Positions 1 to 9,849 are shown, counted from the first letter of the stretch. The stretch is 64,000 nucleotides of DNA from Pseudomonas sp. ADAK18 (GCF_012935695.1 NZ_CP052859.1:4257001-4321000); one strand, 5' to 3'. Translations and numbers: made by a program. Notes: a model not told the origin generated them from the letters alone.

Positions 1-201
1 TCCAATGGACAGAATCCAGGGTCTTGCATTTAAAAACCCAATAAATAGTTATTACATTTCAGCTAGTTAGAAAACAGTACCTGCCATTCGAGCTGTCCGC
101 GTCTGGTAAAAAAACCAAACACTTACGAAAAAGTAAGTAAATGCTTACACCAGCAATTACGTAAACGCCAAACGATCTCTATTAAGTGCTCTTCAGACAA
201 G
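1..201. other. Non-coding left edge
   Basis: No convincing gene is visible. The stretch is AT-richer than its surroundings, with repeated short TTAC/GTAA motifs around 120-170. It lies beyond the 3' end of mrp and may belong to the upstream region of a gene outside the window. Confidence 0.5.
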
Positions 202-226
202 AAAAAGCCCCGACACAGTCGAGGCT
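202..226 (-). terminator. Rho-independent terminator of mrp
   Basis: On the minus strand, arms AGCCTCGAC and GTCGGGGCT form a hairpin with a 3-nt loop and one mismatch, followed by a T run. It sits about 20 nt after the mrp stop codon. Confidence 0.75.
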
Positions 227-244
227 TGCCTACCCGCAGGTGAA

Positions 245-1339
245 TCAGTCGTCGCTGACCGTGATAGTCGGCATTGCTTGGGCGCCTGCCTCTTGCAGGA
301 CAATCCGTGCACCAACATGACGGGCCAGTTCCTGGTAAACCATGGCAATCTGGCTGTCAGGCTCGGCGACCACGGTAGGCTTGCCACCGTCGGCCTGCTC
401 ACGAATCACCATCGACAGCGGCAACGATGCCAGCAGCTCGACACCGTACTGGGTCGCCAGCTTTTCACCGCCACCTTCACCGAACAAATGCTCGGCATGG
501 CCACAGTTGGAGCAGATGTGCACCGCCATGTTTTCCACAACGCCCAACACCGGGATATTGACCTTGCGGAACATCTCCACGCCTTTCTTCGCGTCCAGCA
601 GCGCCAGGTCCTGGGGCGTGGTGACGATCACCGAGCCGGCCACCGGTACCTTTTGCGCCAGCGTCAGCTGGATATCACCGGTACCCGGTGGCATGTCGAT
701 TACCAAGTAATCCAGATCGCCCCAAGCGGTCTGGGTGACCAGTTGCAGCAGGGCACCGGAGACCATCGGCCCGCGCCAGACCATCGGCGTGTTGTCATCG
801 GTCAGGAACGCCATGGACATCACTTCCACACCATGGGACTCGATGGGCACGAACCACTTCTGGTCCTTGATCTTCGGCCGGGTACCTTCGGCGATGCCGA
901 ACATCACGCCCTGACTCGGCCCATAAATGTCTGCGTCCAGAATCCCGACGCGTGCGCCTTCACGGGCCAGGGCCAGGGCCAGGTTGGCGGCGGTGGTGGA
1001 TTTGCCCACGCCACCCTTGCCAGAAGCAACGGCAACCACGTTTTTGACGTTGGCCAACCCTGGAATCTGCGCCTGGGCCTTGTGCGGCGCAATCACGCAC
1101 TGAATATCGACGGTGGCTGCGCTGACACCGTCCAGACCTTCAATGGCCATTTGCAACATCTGCGCCCAACCGCTCTTGAACAGACCTGCGGCATAACCCA
1201 GTTCAAGTTGGACCGAGACCTTGTCACCCAGCACATCAATGGCGCGAACGCACCCGGCGCTGACCGGGTCCTGGTTCAGGTAAGGGTCGGTGTACTGGCG
1301 AAGAACGGCTTCCACCGCTGCGCGATTGACGGCGCTCAT
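245..1339 (-). CDS. apbC: Iron-sulfur cluster carrier protein Mrp/ApbC
   Basis: Cytoplasmic P-loop NTPase of the Mrp/NBP35 family, which carries and delivers [4Fe-4S] clusters to apo-proteins. The 364-residue product has an N-terminal DUF59/MIP18-like domain (about residues 5-85). A deviant Walker A, GKGGVGKS, lies at 107-114. The DADIYGPSQG and DMPPGTGD motifs follow. A CSNC cysteine pair near residue 275 is the expected cluster ligand of the dimer. The start at 1339 gives normal family length. It is divergent from metG across a 170-nt promoter region, the same pairing as in P. aeruginosa (established). Confidence 0.95.
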   Translation of the reverse strand: MSAVNRAAVEAVLRQYTDPYLNQDPVSAGCVRAIDVLGDKVSVQLELGYAAGLFKSGWAQMLQMAIEGLDGVSAATVDIQCVIAPHKAQAQIPGLANVKNVVAVASGKGGVGKSTTAANLALALAREGARVGILDADIYGPSQGVMFGIAEGTRPKIKDQKWFVPIESHGVEVMSMAFLTDDNTPMVWRGPMVSGALLQLVTQTAWGDLDYLVIDMPPGTGDIQLTLAQKVPVAGSVIVTTPQDLALLDAKKGVEMFRKVNIPVLGVVENMAVHICSNCGHAEHLFGEGGGEKLATQYGVELLASLPLSMVIREQADGGKPTVVAEPDSQIAMVYQELARHVGARIVLQEAGAQAMPTITVSDD

Positions 1340-1510
1340 GGGCTACTCCCGAAAAAGACTGACTAAAACAGGCGGCTATCCTAACCGTTCCTGACGGCCT
1401 GCGGCATGCTTTCGCGGTAATGGAAAACGCTGAAACAACGCCACGGGGTGAAATAAATTTCCCGGCGCTTTATAGTGGCCGACCTCCGTTTCATCAAGTA
1501 GCCGAGCCCC

Positions 1511-3562
1511 ATGTCCGAGCCACGCAAGATCCTCGTCACCAGCGCCCTGCCCTATGCCAATGGTTCAATCCACCTTGGCCATATGCTTGAGTACATCCAG
1601 ACCGATATGTGGGTGCGCTTCCAGAAGCATCGCGGCAATCAATGCATTTATGTCTGCGCGGACGACGCCCACGGTTCGGCCATCATGTTGCGCGCCGAAA
1701 AGGAAGGCATTACCCCGGAACAACTGATCGCCAACGTCCAGGCTGAACACAGCGCCGACTTTGCCGAGTTCCTGGTGGACTTCGACAACTTCCATTCGAC
1801 GCACTCTGAAGAAAACCGTGAGCTGTCGAGCCAGATCTATAAGCGGCTGCGGGACGCCGGTCACATCGCCACGCGTTCAATCACGCAGTATTTCGACCCG
1901 GAAAAGAAAATGTTCCTGGCCGACCGCTTCATCAAGGGCACCTGCCCGAAATGTGGCACCGAAGATCAGTACGGCGATAACTGCGAGAAATGTGGTGCTA
2001 CCTACGCGCCCACCGACCTGAAGAATCCGAAGTCGGCGATTTCCGGCGCCACCCCGGTGCTCAAGGACTCCCAGCACTTCTTCTTCAAGCTCCCGGATTT
2101 CCAGCAGATGCTGCAAACCTGGACCCGCAGCGGTACCCTGCAGGACGCCGTGGCCAACAAGATCGCCGAATGGCTGGATGCCGGCCTGCAACAGTGGGAC
2201 ATTTCCCGCGATGCGCCATACTTCGGTTTCGAAATTCCTGACGAGCCAGGCAAGTACTTCTACGTGTGGCTGGACGCGCCGATCGGCTACATGGCCAGCT
2301 TCAAGAACCTTTGCGACCGTACGCCGGAGCTGGACTTCGACGCGTTCTGGGGCAAAGACTCCACCGCCGAGCTGTATCACTTCATCGGCAAGGACATCGT
2401 CAACTTCCACGCCCTGTTCTGGCCAGCAATGCTCGAAGGTTCGGGCTACCGCAAGCCGACCGGCATCGCCGTACACGGCTACCTGACCGTCAATGGCCAG
2501 AAGATGTCCAAGTCCCGTGGCACCTTTATCAAGGCGCGCACCTACCTGGATCACCTGTCGCCGGAATACCTGCGCTACTACTACGCAGCCAAGCTGGGCC
2601 GCGGCGTCGATGACCTGGACCTGAACCTGGAAGACTTCGTACAGAAGGTCAACTCGGACCTGGTGGGCAAGGTGGTCAACATCGCCAGCCGTTGCGCAGG
2701 CTTTATCCACAAGGGCAACGCCGGTGTGCTGGTGGCAGAAAATGCCGCGCCAGAGCTGACCGACGCGTTCCTGGCCGCCGCGCCAAGCATTGCTGACGCC
2801 TATGAAGCCCGCGACTTTGCCCGCGCCATGCGCGAGATCATGGGCCTGGCCGACCGTGCCAACGCCTGGATTGCCGACAAGGCACCGTGGTCGCTGAACA
2901 AACAGGACGGTAAACAGGATGAAGTCCAGGCCATCTGTGCCACGGGCATCAACCTGTTCCGCCAGTTAGTGATCTTCCTCAAGCCGGTGCTGCCATTGCT
3001 GGCGGCCGACGCCGAGGCGTTCCTCAATGTACCGCCACTGACCTGGAACGATCACGCGACCTTGCTCAGCAACCATCAGCTCAATGAATTCAAGCCGCTG
3101 ATGACCCGCATCGACCCGGTGAAAGTCCAAGCCATGACCGACGCGTCCAAAGAAGATCTGGAAGCCAGCAAGACTGACACGGGCGAAACCGCGCCTGCCG
3201 GTAATGGCGAACTGGCTAAAGACCCGCTGTCTGCGGAAATCGATTTCGACGCGTTTGCCGCAGTCGACCTGCGGGTGGCGCTGATCCTCAAGGCCGAAGC
3301 CGTGGAAGGCGCCGACAAGCTACTGCGCCTCACGTTGGACATCGGTGATGAGCAACGCAACGTGTTCTCCGGGATCAAGAGTGCCTACCCGGACCCGGCC
3401 AAGCTGGAAGGCCGCTTGACCATGATGATTGCCAACCTCAAGCCCCGGAAAATGCGTTTTGGCATCTCCGAAGGCATGGTGATGGCAGCCGGCCCTGGCG
3501 GTGAAGAGATCTATTTGCTGAGCCCTGACAGCGGCGCCAAGCCCGGCCAGCGCATCAAGTAA
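1511..3562 (+). CDS. metG: Methionyl-tRNA synthetase
   Basis: Class I aminoacyl-tRNA synthetase that charges tRNA-Met. The 683-residue protein shows the HIGH-type signature HLGH at about 21-24. A zinc knuckle with CPKC and CEKC lies at about residues 142-160, and the KMSKS loop is near residue 333. An EMAP/Trbp111-like C-terminal tRNA-binding domain starts near residue 575 (AVDLRVALI) and mediates dimerisation in this class. A short linker rich in Glu, Thr and Ala joins catalytic and C-terminal parts. The length and the two-cysteine-pair zinc site match the long bacterial MetG of E. coli type. Complete, with nothing unusual. Confidence 0.98.
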   Translation: MSEPRKILVTSALPYANGSIHLGHMLEYIQTDMWVRFQKHRGNQCIYVCADDAHGSAIMLRAEKEGITPEQLIANVQAEHSADFAEFLVDFDNFHSTHSEENRELSSQIYKRLRDAGHIATRSITQYFDPEKKMFLADRFIKGTCPKCGTEDQYGDNCEKCGATYAPTDLKNPKSAISGATPVLKDSQHFFFKLPDFQQMLQTWTRSGTLQDAVANKIAEWLDAGLQQWDISRDAPYFGFEIPDEPGKYFYVWLDAPIGYMASFKNLCDRTPELDFDAFWGKDSTAELYHFIGKDIVNFHALFWPAMLEGSGYRKPTGIAVHGYLTVNGQKMSKSRGTFIKARTYLDHLSPEYLRYYYAAKLGRGVDDLDLNLEDFVQKVNSDLVGKVVNIASRCAGFIHKGNAGVLVAENAAPELTDAFLAAAPSIADAYEARDFARAMREIMGLADRANAWIADKAPWSLNKQDGKQDEVQAICATGINLFRQLVIFLKPVLPLLAADAEAFLNVPPLTWNDHATLLSNHQLNEFKPLMTRIDPVKVQAMTDASKEDLEASKTDTGETAPAGNGELAKDPLSAEIDFDAFAAVDLRVALILKAEAVEGADKLLRLTLDIGDEQRNVFSGIKSAYPDPAKLEGRLTMMIANLKPRKMRFGISEGMVMAAGPGGEEIYLLSPDSGAKPGQRIK

Positions 3563-3568
3563 CCCTAC

Positions 3569-3662
3569 CTGTGGCGAGCGGGCTTGCCCGCGTTGGGTCG
3601 CGAAGCGGCCCATAAAAAGGGACTGCTGCGCAGTCCAACGCGGGCAAGCCCGCTCGCCACAG
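3569..3662. repeat. REP pair (inverted)
   Basis: Two copies of the GTGGCGAGCGGGCTTGCCCG element face each other around a smaller inner hairpin (GGACTGC/GCAGTCC). The same element recurs in the triplicated block at 45.0-45.8 kb. It lies between metG and rnfA and could act as a transcript-end hairpin. Confidence 0.9.
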
Positions 3663-3718
3663 GGCTAGTGCCCCCTCCTCGCTTGCCGGATAATCGGATT
3701 CTGTTTGCTTAACCCGGC

Positions 3719-4303
3719 ATGCCCATGATCGATATGCTTCTCACCCTTGTCAGCACGGCCCTGATCAGCAACTTCGTGCTGCAGATGCCGCTGGCTGTCG
3801 ACCCGGTGCTGGCATCACCCACTGCCCCACGCAGACAAGTGCATGCCCTGGGCATTGCCACCACCTTGCTGATGGTGCTGAGCGGTGTCATCGGCTATCT
3901 GCTTGACCACTATGTGCTACAGCCACTGGCGCTGACATCCCTGCGGTTGTTCGTGTTTCTGCCGGTGACCATTCTGTTGATTCAACCGCTGCTAAGCGTG
4001 CTGTCCCGCCAGCTACCCAAACTGTCATTCGATGGCCTGTGGCCGTTGATCCTGGGTAACGCCGGGGTGTTGGCCGTGCTGCTAATGGGTACACAGGACA
4101 ATAGAGGGCTGGCGCATATGACAGCCTTGAGCCTGGGCGCTGGCCTGGGTTTCTGGCTGGTGCTGAGCCTGTTCAGCGACCTGCGCCAACGTATCGCCGA
4201 TAACGATATCCCGCTGCCCTTTCGAGGCCTGCCCGTGGAGCTGATCAGTGCCGGGCTGATGGCTGTGGCTTTTCTGGGTTTCAACGCAATGATCAAACCA
4301 TGA
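3719..4303 (+). CDS. rnfA: RnfA/RsxA-like membrane subunit, divergent
   Basis: Integral membrane subunit of the Rnf/Rsx electron transport complex family. The 194-residue protein has about six hydrophobic segments and the family ending ([22 protein letters not shown]). It opens a run of overlapping genes (rnfA-B-D-G-E-nth); its stop overlaps the rnfB start by 4 nt. Odd points: the LGLCP motif of canonical RnfA reads LAVDP, and the TTNCAVLG motif reads LGNAGVLA. Both cysteines that help bind the intramembrane [2Fe-2S] cluster in Rnf and Nqr complexes are therefore absent. An alternative ATG lies two codons downstream. Family assignment is firm; the electron path must differ from canonical Rnf. 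Confidence 0.85.
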   Translation: MPMIDMLLTLVSTALISNFVLQMPLAVDPVLASPTAPRRQVHALGIATTLLMVLSGVIGYLLDHYVLQPLALTSLRLFVFLPVTILLIQPLLSVLSRQLPKLSFDGLWPLILGNAGVLAVLLMGTQDNRGLAHMTALSLGAGLGFWLVLSLFSDLRQRIADNDIPLPFRGLPVELISAGLMAVAFLGFNAMIKP

Positions 4304-5496
4304 GCCTGATTCAACGTATCGACGCGCTGCTGCCACAGACTCAATGTGGCAAATGTGGGCATCCTGGCTGCAAGCCCTACGCCGAAGGTATTGCCCAAGG
4401 CGAGGCCATCAATAAATGCCCTCCGGGCGGGCAAGAAACTATCGTCGGACTGGCGCAGTTGTTGAGCGTCCCCGTGTTGGACCTGGACACTTCCCGTGGG
4501 GATGCCCCGGCGCAGATCGCCTTTATTCGCGAAGCGGAATGCATTGGGTGCACCAAATGCATCCAGGCCTGCCCGGTAGACGCGATCGTCGGTGCCGCCA
4601 AGCTGATGCACACGGTGATTATCGACGAGTGCACGGGTTGCGACCTGTGTGTCGCGCCCTGCCCCGTTGACTGCATCGAGATGCACCCGCTGGTCATGGT
4701 GCTGCCGATTGTGGGTGGCCTGGCGTCCAACGACCATGAGCGCCAGGCACGCAGCGTCAAGCGCGACCGCGCCCGGCGGCGCTTTGAACAACGCAACGCA
4801 CGACTGCTCCGAGAGGAAGAACAGAAGCTCGCCGAACGCCTGTCCCGCGTCAAACGCCCTACGGCGGTTGAGACGGTGACAGTCGACCCGGTCCAGGCAG
4901 CCATCGAGCGGGTTCGCGCGCAAAAAGCAGCTGACATGGACGCTGCCGTGAAAAAGGCCAAAATCAACCTGGCCATGAACCGTGCCCAGCTACACAAATC
5001 CCTACAAGCCTTCGGCCATCCACCTACCTTTGAACAGCAGTCGCAGTTGATCATCCTGCAGCGGCAATTCGAAGCCGCTGAACAGGCACTCGCGGCGCTT
5101 GACGTGAACAGCACACCGCCGCCGACTCCGAACAAGGATCCAGAGCTGAAACGGGCGAAAATACAGCTGGCGATGCGTCGTGCTGAACTGCAAAAAGCCC
5201 AAAACCAAAACGCCGACCCGCAACAACTGACGGCATTGAGTGCAGCACTGGCCACAGCCGAACAAGCCTTGCATGATGCTGAAGCCGTTTCCGATCAGCC
5301 CCGTCCCGACTTGCAACGTGTGGAAAAGCGGCCAATCGATAGCCAACTACGCCAACTGAAAACCTCCCTGGCCTATGCCCGTGCTGACCTGAGCAAACTT
5401 CAACGTCAACCTGGCGCCAGCGAGGCCGAGTTGGCCGATGCCCAGCGCCGTCTCGACGATGCCCTGCGTTTGGTGAATAGCCATGTCACCGGGTGA
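4300..5496 (+). CDS. rnfB: RnfB/RsxB-like ferredoxin subunit with long RnfC-like tail
   Basis: Iron-sulfur subunit of an Rnf-type complex. Residues 16-40 hold the C-x2-C-x4-C-x15-C cluster site. Residues 81-91 and 111-121 are two CxxCxxCxxxCP ferredoxin sites. Typical RnfB is about 190 residues with an N-terminal membrane helix. Here the protein starts directly at the soluble domain and runs to 398 residues. Residues 140-398 are a charged, probably coiled-coil tail with three related repeats, [26 protein letters not shown] and [12 protein letters not shown]. Before them comes a stretch like the C-terminal tail of gammaproteobacterial RnfC ([16 protein letters not shown]). No rnfC gene lies between this gene and rnfD. 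The RnfC-tail origin is my inference. Confidence 0.85.
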   Translation: MSLIQRIDALLPQTQCGKCGHPGCKPYAEGIAQGEAINKCPPGGQETIVGLAQLLSVPVLDLDTSRGDAPAQIAFIREAECIGCTKCIQACPVDAIVGAAKLMHTVIIDECTGCDLCVAPCPVDCIEMHPLVMVLPIVGGLASNDHERQARSVKRDRARRRFEQRNARLLREEEQKLAERLSRVKRPTAVETVTVDPVQAAIERVRAQKAADMDAAVKKAKINLAMNRAQLHKSLQAFGHPPTFEQQSQLIILQRQFEAAEQALAALDVNSTPPPTPNKDPELKRAKIQLAMRRAELQKAQNQNADPQQLTALSAALATAEQALHDAEAVSDQPRPDLQRVEKRPIDSQLRQLKTSLAYARADLSKLQRQPGASEAELADAQRRLDDALRLVNSHVTG

Positions 5497-6454
5497 AACC
5501 GTCGACCGCCAGCAACAGGCGATGAAACGCGTGCTGCTGGCGACAGTGCCAGGCTTACTGGCCATGTTCTGGCTATACGGCTGGGGCATGTTGATCAATC
5601 TGCTGTTGGCCGGCACTTGTGCGCTGGTGCTGGAAGCGGGTGTGCAGCGGTTGCGCCAGCGCTCTGTCAACGATCTCAGCGGCTTGGTCAGCGCTACGCT
5701 GCTGGCCTTAGCGTTACCGCCTTATTGCCCCTGGTGGCTATGTGTGGCGGCAGTAGCCAGCGCATTACTGCTGGGCAAACATTTGTATGGTGGCAACCAG
5801 AACCCGTTCAACCCGGCCATGGTCGGTTATGCATTGATGCTGGTGGCCTTTCCACAACCCATGACTCACTGGCCCGCGTCTCACGGCATGGACCTGCTGG
5901 CGGGCCTGCAACAGGTACTCGGCCTGCATGGCAATGCTCCGGATGCCTGGGCCCAGGCCACTGCCCTGGATGTCCTGCGCATCAACAAGAGCCTGACCAT
6001 CGACGAACTGTTTGCCGCCAGCCCAGCCTTCGGTTACGTCGCCGGCAGGGGCAGTGAATGGGTCAACCTGGCGTTTCTTGCCGGAGGACTGTTTCTCTTG
6101 CAGCAACGGGTGTTCAGTTGGCATGCACCGGTGGGCATGCTCGGCAGCTTGTTCATCATCAGCCTGGTGTGCTGGAACGGCTCGGGGTCGGATTCCCATG
6201 GCTCGCCGTTGTTTCATCTGCTCACTGGCGCCAGCATGCTCGGGGCATTTTTTATTGTTACCGAGCCTGTGTCCGGCCCTAAAAGTCCACGGGCGCGCCT
6301 GATGTTTGGCGCGGGGGTGGGCTTACTGACCTACCTGATCCGTACGTGGGGCGGTTACCCTGACGGTGTAGCGTTTGCAGTATTGCTGATGAACCTGGCA
6401 GTGCCGACACTGGAACGCCTGTCGACACCAAAACAGCCAGCGGTGACCTCATGA
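5483..6454 (+). CDS. rnfD: RnfD/RsxD-like flavin-binding membrane subunit
   Basis: Membrane subunit of the Rnf complex that carries covalent FMN. The 323-residue protein has multiple hydrophobic helices, the [11 protein letters not shown] motif near 103-113 and the C-terminal [17 protein letters not shown] segment. Thr160, in AQATALD, aligns with the Thr of the SQATPLD flavin-attachment motif in E. coli RsxD, so the FMN phosphothreonine site looks intact. The start overlaps the end of rnfB by 14 nt, implying translational coupling. The expected preceding gene, rnfC, is missing. Confidence 0.88.
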   Translation: MSPGETVDRQQQAMKRVLLATVPGLLAMFWLYGWGMLINLLLAGTCALVLEAGVQRLRQRSVNDLSGLVSATLLALALPPYCPWWLCVAAVASALLLGKHLYGGNQNPFNPAMVGYALMLVAFPQPMTHWPASHGMDLLAGLQQVLGLHGNAPDAWAQATALDVLRINKSLTIDELFAASPAFGYVAGRGSEWVNLAFLAGGLFLLQQRVFSWHAPVGMLGSLFIISLVCWNGSGSDSHGSPLFHLLTGASMLGAFFIVTEPVSGPKSPRARLMFGAGVGLLTYLIRTWGGYPDGVAFAVLLMNLAVPTLERLSTPKQPAVTS

Positions 6455-7062
6455 AACGCACCCGAGGCCTGCTGATTGTGTTGCTGATCGCCGCCGCCGG
6501 GATTGTCCTGACCATCCTCGTCCAGCAGTTGACCGCCAGCCGCGCTGCCCAGGAACAACAAGACCAACAACGCCGTGCCTTACTGGACATACTGCCCGGT
6601 GGCAGTTACGACAACCAGCCACTGGAACATCCGCTGGCGATGAACCCGCAGGTATTGGCAAACAGTCAACTGCTGGGCGGTTATCTCGCTACCCTGTCGA
6701 GCCAGCCCAATGCGGTTCTGCTGCGCTCCCAGGTCAGTGGCTACGGAGGCCCCATCGAGTTGCTGATCGCCATTTCCCACACTGGAAAGTTACTGGGGGT
6801 GAAAACCCTGAAGCAGTCGGAAACCCCTGGTCTGGGTGGACATATTGCCGAGGACAACAACCCTTGGCTGGCCGCCTTCAAGGCACGCTCTCGTAACGAT
6901 CCAACGGATGCGGACTGGGCTTTGAAGAAGGACCATGGACAATTCGATCAAATGGCTGGCGCTACCATCACCTCTCGAGCGGTAATCCACGCGGTGCATG
7001 ACGCCTTGCGCTATTTTGATGAGCACCGGCAATCGATGTTGGAGCAAACTGCCCGTGACTAA
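6451..7062 (+). CDS. rnfG: RnfG/RsxG-like periplasmic FMN subunit
   Basis: Single-pass membrane-anchored, mostly periplasmic FMN-binding subunit. The 203-residue protein has one N-terminal helix (about 7-25) and an FMN-binding domain. The covalent attachment motif MAGATITS places the acceptor Thr at 172, together with the QSETPGLGG segment typical of RnfG/NqrC. The gene overlaps rnfD by 4 nt and its stop lies inside rnfE. Flavin attachment would need ApbE, which is not encoded in the window. Confidence 0.9.
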   Translation: MKRTRGLLIVLLIAAAGIVLTILVQQLTASRAAQEQQDQQRRALLDILPGGSYDNQPLEHPLAMNPQVLANSQLLGGYLATLSSQPNAVLLRSQVSGYGGPIELLIAISHTGKLLGVKTLKQSETPGLGGHIAEDNNPWLAAFKARSRNDPTDADWALKKDHGQFDQMAGATITSRAVIHAVHDALRYFDEHRQSMLEQTARD

Positions 7063-7561
7063 ATCACCTGGCCTCGCCGGTGCATTGATGCTTGCGCCCC
7101 TGATTGGCGTCAGTGACACGCTGCCCAAGGCCGTGAGCTTCTGGGCGCTTTCGGTGTTAATCGTGACGCTGTATGGCGTGGGCATGTGCGGCGTGCGAAA
7201 CCTTCTCGGTGAGCGTATGCGACTGATCGCCAGCCTGCTGCTCGCCGCTACGTTGGTCAGTTGCGTACAACTGATCTTGCAGGCCTTTGCACTGCCCCTG
7301 TATCAACAACTGGGCATTTACCTGGCGCTGATCAGCGTCCAATGCGTGCTGCTGGAGCATTCAGGCGGATTCGACGCAGGCCAGGGCAAAACGCGATTGC
7401 AACTGTTCGGCCTGTTTGGCCTACTGCTGATTACCCTTGGTTTAGTGCGTGGATTGATCGGCAGCAGCACCATCACCACACTCGCGCCAGGCGGATTTAT
7501 CCTGCTCGGATTATTGCTCGCAGGCCGACAGGCCTGGGCTCACTTTTCAAAACCACACTGA
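7055..7561 (+). CDS. rnfE: RnfE/RsxE-like membrane subunit, divergent
   Basis: Integral membrane partner of RnfA. I chose the GTG at 7055, which overlaps the rnfG end by 8 nt; the protein then begins VTKSPGLAGALMLAPLIGVSDT, close to the family start. In-frame starts upstream (7019, 6998) would lengthen it inside rnfG. Several hydrophobic helices are present. Of the two conserved cysteines, the LGLCPLLAV site reads LMLAPLIGV (lost), while the cysteine of the TNC site survives in SVQCVLLEH. With RnfA, three of the four cysteines expected for the membrane [2Fe-2S] cluster are missing. nth follows after 25 nt. Confidence 0.82.
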   Translation: MTKSPGLAGALMLAPLIGVSDTLPKAVSFWALSVLIVTLYGVGMCGVRNLLGERMRLIASLLLAATLVSCVQLILQAFALPLYQQLGIYLALISVQCVLLEHSGGFDAGQGKTRLQLFGLFGLLLITLGLVRGLIGSSTITTLAPGGFILLGLLLAGRQAWAHFSKPH

Positions 7562-7586
7562 CCGTCTGCAAGGAACCGCTCGCCCC

Positions 7587-8225
7587 ATGAATGCCGCAAA
7601 ACGCCTGGAAATTTTCCGTCGGCTTCACGAAGACAACCCGGAACCGAAAACCGAACTGGCCTACTCCTCGCCGTTCGAGTTGCTGATTGCCGTGATTCTC
7701 TCGGCTCAGTCAACGGACGTCGGCGTCAACAAAGCCACCGCCAAGCTGTATCCGGTAGCCAACACGCCTGCGGCTATTCACGCCCTCGGGGTTGGAGGGT
7801 TGTCCGAGTACATCAAGACCATTGGCTTGTACAACAGCAAGGCAAAAAACGTCATTGAGACCTGTCGGTTGCTCGTAGAGCGTCATGCTGGCGAAGTTCC
7901 ACAAACACGCGAGGAGCTCGAAGCGCTGCCCGGTGTCGGCCGAAAGACCGCCAACGTCGTGCTCAATACCGCTTTCCGCCAGTTGACCATGGCTGTGGAT
8001 ACGCACATTTTCCGGGTCAGCAACCGAACCGGCATTGCCCGGGGGAAAAATGTGGTGGAGGTAGAAAAACAACTGATGAAGTTTGTGCCCAAGCCCTATC
8101 TGCTTGATTCACACCATTGGCTGATCCTTCATGGACGCTACGTCTGCCAGGCCCGCAAGCCCCGCTGCGGCAGTTGCCGCATCGAAGATCTGTGCGAATA
8201 CAAGGACAAGACTTCCGACGATTGA
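7587..8225 (+). CDS. nth: Endonuclease III
   Basis: Bifunctional DNA glycosylase/AP lyase that removes oxidised pyrimidines in base-excision repair. The 212-residue protein shows the helix-hairpin-helix LPGVGRKTA with catalytic Lys120, and Asp138 in VDTHIFRV. The [4Fe-4S] ligands are Cys187, 194, 197 and 203 in C-x6-C-x2-C-x5-C spacing, identical to E. coli. It is the last gene of the rnf cluster, as in many gammaproteobacteria. Complete and unremarkable. Confidence 0.98.
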   Translation: MNAAKRLEIFRRLHEDNPEPKTELAYSSPFELLIAVILSAQSTDVGVNKATAKLYPVANTPAAIHALGVGGLSEYIKTIGLYNSKAKNVIETCRLLVERHAGEVPQTREELEALPGVGRKTANVVLNTAFRQLTMAVDTHIFRVSNRTGIARGKNVVEVEKQLMKFVPKPYLLDSHHWLILHGRYVCQARKPRCGSCRIEDLCEYKDKTSDD

Positions 8226-8332
8226 GCAACCATTGCTTTTTTTGATCAGTCGATTGAAAAAATCTTTTTTACCCGCAACACGATAATCGTTATAAGGAGC
8301 GCCAACGGCAGTCTTAGCCTGGAGTTAACCTT

Positions 8333-8518
8333 ATGAGCACTGGCAAAGAACAATTGGATGTAGAAGACGAGCTTGTTGGCGCTGAATCCGACGACGATGC
8401 AGCGGAAGCACCTGTAGAGGTGGCCAAGACCAATTTAAGCAAACGCCGCACCATCGACAATCTTCTGGAAGAGCGACGCTTGCAAAAACAGTTGGCCGAT
8501 TACGATTTCGATCTCTGA
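8333..8518 (+). CDS. PA3496-family small acidic protein
   Basis: A 61-residue protein with an acidic N-terminal half and a basic helix KRRTIDNLLEERRLQKQLADY. I recall it as the PA3496 family (putative envelope integrity protein in current annotation), which follows nth in P. aeruginosa. There is no signal peptide or membrane segment. The start is supported by GGAG 7-10 nt upstream. It stands alone between nth and a terminator. Molecular function is unknown. Confidence 0.85.
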   Translation: MSTGKEQLDVEDELVGAESDDDAAEAPVEVAKTNLSKRRTIDNLLEERRLQKQLADYDFDL

Positions 8519-8543
8519 TCGAACCGACACCGGTAGCGATCAG

Positions 8544-8567
8544 AAGCCTCCTTTACGGAGGCTTTTC
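8544..8567 (+). terminator. Terminator after the PA3496-family gene
   Basis: AAGCCTCC and GGAGGCTT arms around a 4-nt TTTAC-type loop, followed by TTTCT. Located 26 nt after the stop codon. Confidence 0.85.
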
Positions 8568-8599
8568 TGTGTATACACCACTGAGCGAGTGGGCCTTCC

Positions 8600-9232
8600 C
8601 TATACCAGGCCGTTGCGTTGTGCCAGTTCGATCAGGTCTACCAGGGAACGCGCATTGAGCTTGAGCAGCAGGCGCGTCTTGTAGGTGCTCACGGTTTTGT
8701 TACTCAGGAACATGCCATCAGCGATCTCCTTGTTGGTCTTTCCTCGGGCCAGCTGTTGCAGCACCATCATCTCTCGACCTGAAAGACGCTCGACCATATC
8801 GGCTTCACTGGCGTTCCCCATGGTGGAGCGCACCGAGTTCAGCGCCTGGTTAGGGAAGTAGCTGTAACCGCAGAGCACCGCCTTTATCGCGCTCAACAGC
8901 TCTGTCAGGTCCTGTTGCTTGCACACATAGCCAGCAGCCCCTGCCTGCATGCACCGCATGGAAAAATGACCGGGCGCCTGGGACGTCAGCACCAGCACCT
9001 TGAAAGGGTGCGCCTGTTTGGTAGACGACAGCCGACATATAACTTCCAGACCGTCGAGTTTGGGTATTCCAATATCCAGTATGACAATATCCGGCATATG
9101 CTCCCGTGCAAGTTGCAACGCATCGACACCGTTATCAGTCTCGGCAACGACCTCATAACCATGACGTTCCATTAGCATACGTACAGCAAGACGAATGACG
9201 GGATGATCATCCACGATCAGCACTTTATTCAT
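8600..9232 (-). CDS. Orphan BvgA/RocA1-like response regulator
   Basis: NarL/FixJ-type response regulator of 210 residues. The receiver domain (1-120) has the phosphoacceptor at Asp53 in LDIGIPKLDGLEV. A LuxR-type helix-turn-helix occupies the C-terminus (about 145-205, with NKEIADGMFLSNKTVSTYKT). The sequence is close along its whole length to Bordetella BvgA and to the Roc regulators that control fimbriae and biofilm in P. aeruginosa (recall). I start at the ATG at 9232 rather than the TTG four codons upstream. No sensor kinase is next to it; BvgS/RocS-type hybrid sensors work with such regulators. A long AT-rich region lies upstream. Confidence 0.9.
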   Translation of the reverse strand: MNKVLIVDDHPVIRLAVRMLMERHGYEVVAETDNGVDALQLAREHMPDIVILDIGIPKLDGLEVICRLSSTKQAHPFKVLVLTSQAPGHFSMRCMQAGAAGYVCKQQDLTELLSAIKAVLCGYSYFPNQALNSVRSTMGNASEADMVERLSGREMMVLQQLARGKTNKEIADGMFLSNKTVSTYKTRLLLKLNARSLVDLIELAQRNGLV

Positions 9233-9814
9233 GGGCAAGTCCAATTTCGCTGTTCGAATTATTTAGAGCAAGCACAATAGCCTAGTCATTTCCTCCTTGG
9301 CATAGCACTCCCCCCCAAGCAACAGCAAGCAGAGACCCACCCCACAAAGAGATAGGACTTAACCTACAAAAAGACACCACAACAGATGTATCGAGTTTTG
9401 TTGGGGCTTTCAGAAGTTTCCGAGGAAAAACATATCTTGAGTGAAAAGTCCTCAGAGTAATCGCCAAAGGTAAACATCCCGCACACTGACTTCAGGAAAT
9501 GCCCCTTGTTTAGCAGCAACATTCCGACGCACGCCCAGCAAACTCAAGCGCTAAAAAGTTCCAACCAGAATATTTTATTGCATAGTAATTTTCTGACAGA
9601 TCATTCAATAAACACCGCCTGAATGACGACTAATTGAGTGAAATTTCCGCAATACAATTCCCTACGCACTGAATGAAAACTACATCATGATATGTCGTAA
9701 CGACCAAGATCAATCTCTCGAGTGGGCCGACACATCGCTTCGCGACAAACTAAACGAAGGTTAAACTTATTGAACGACACAAAGTCGCCATATGTTTAAA
9801 GCATAAACAGAACT
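9233..9814. other. Long AT-rich intergenic region, no gene seen
   Basis: About 580 nt between the orphan regulator and the argG terminator without a credible coding frame. The base composition is clearly more AT-rich than the neighbours. The 10-mer TTGAGTGAAA occurs twice in the same orientation (9437-9446 and 9634-9643). The region is upstream of the regulator gene, so it may hold its promoter and binding sites; a small RNA cannot be excluded. Confidence 0.4.
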
Positions 9815-9849
9815 CAAAAAAATGGCCCCTTAAGCAAGGGGCCATTTTT
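9815..9849 (-). terminator. Terminator of argG
   Basis: Hairpin with arms AATGGCCCC and GGGGCCATT around an 8-nt loop, with T runs on both strands. It lies directly after the argG stop and could work in both directions. Confidence 0.9.

Noticed and set aside
6220..6260. LLTGASMLG in RnfD as a flavin site that had lost its Thr
   Set aside because: The true attachment motif is the earlier SQAT-like segment; its Thr160 is present. The later segment is not the FMN site.
9282..9467. 61-codon minus-strand open frame
   Set aside because: Atypical composition, no ribosome site and no recognisable family; it lies in the AT-rich region upstream of the orphan regulator.
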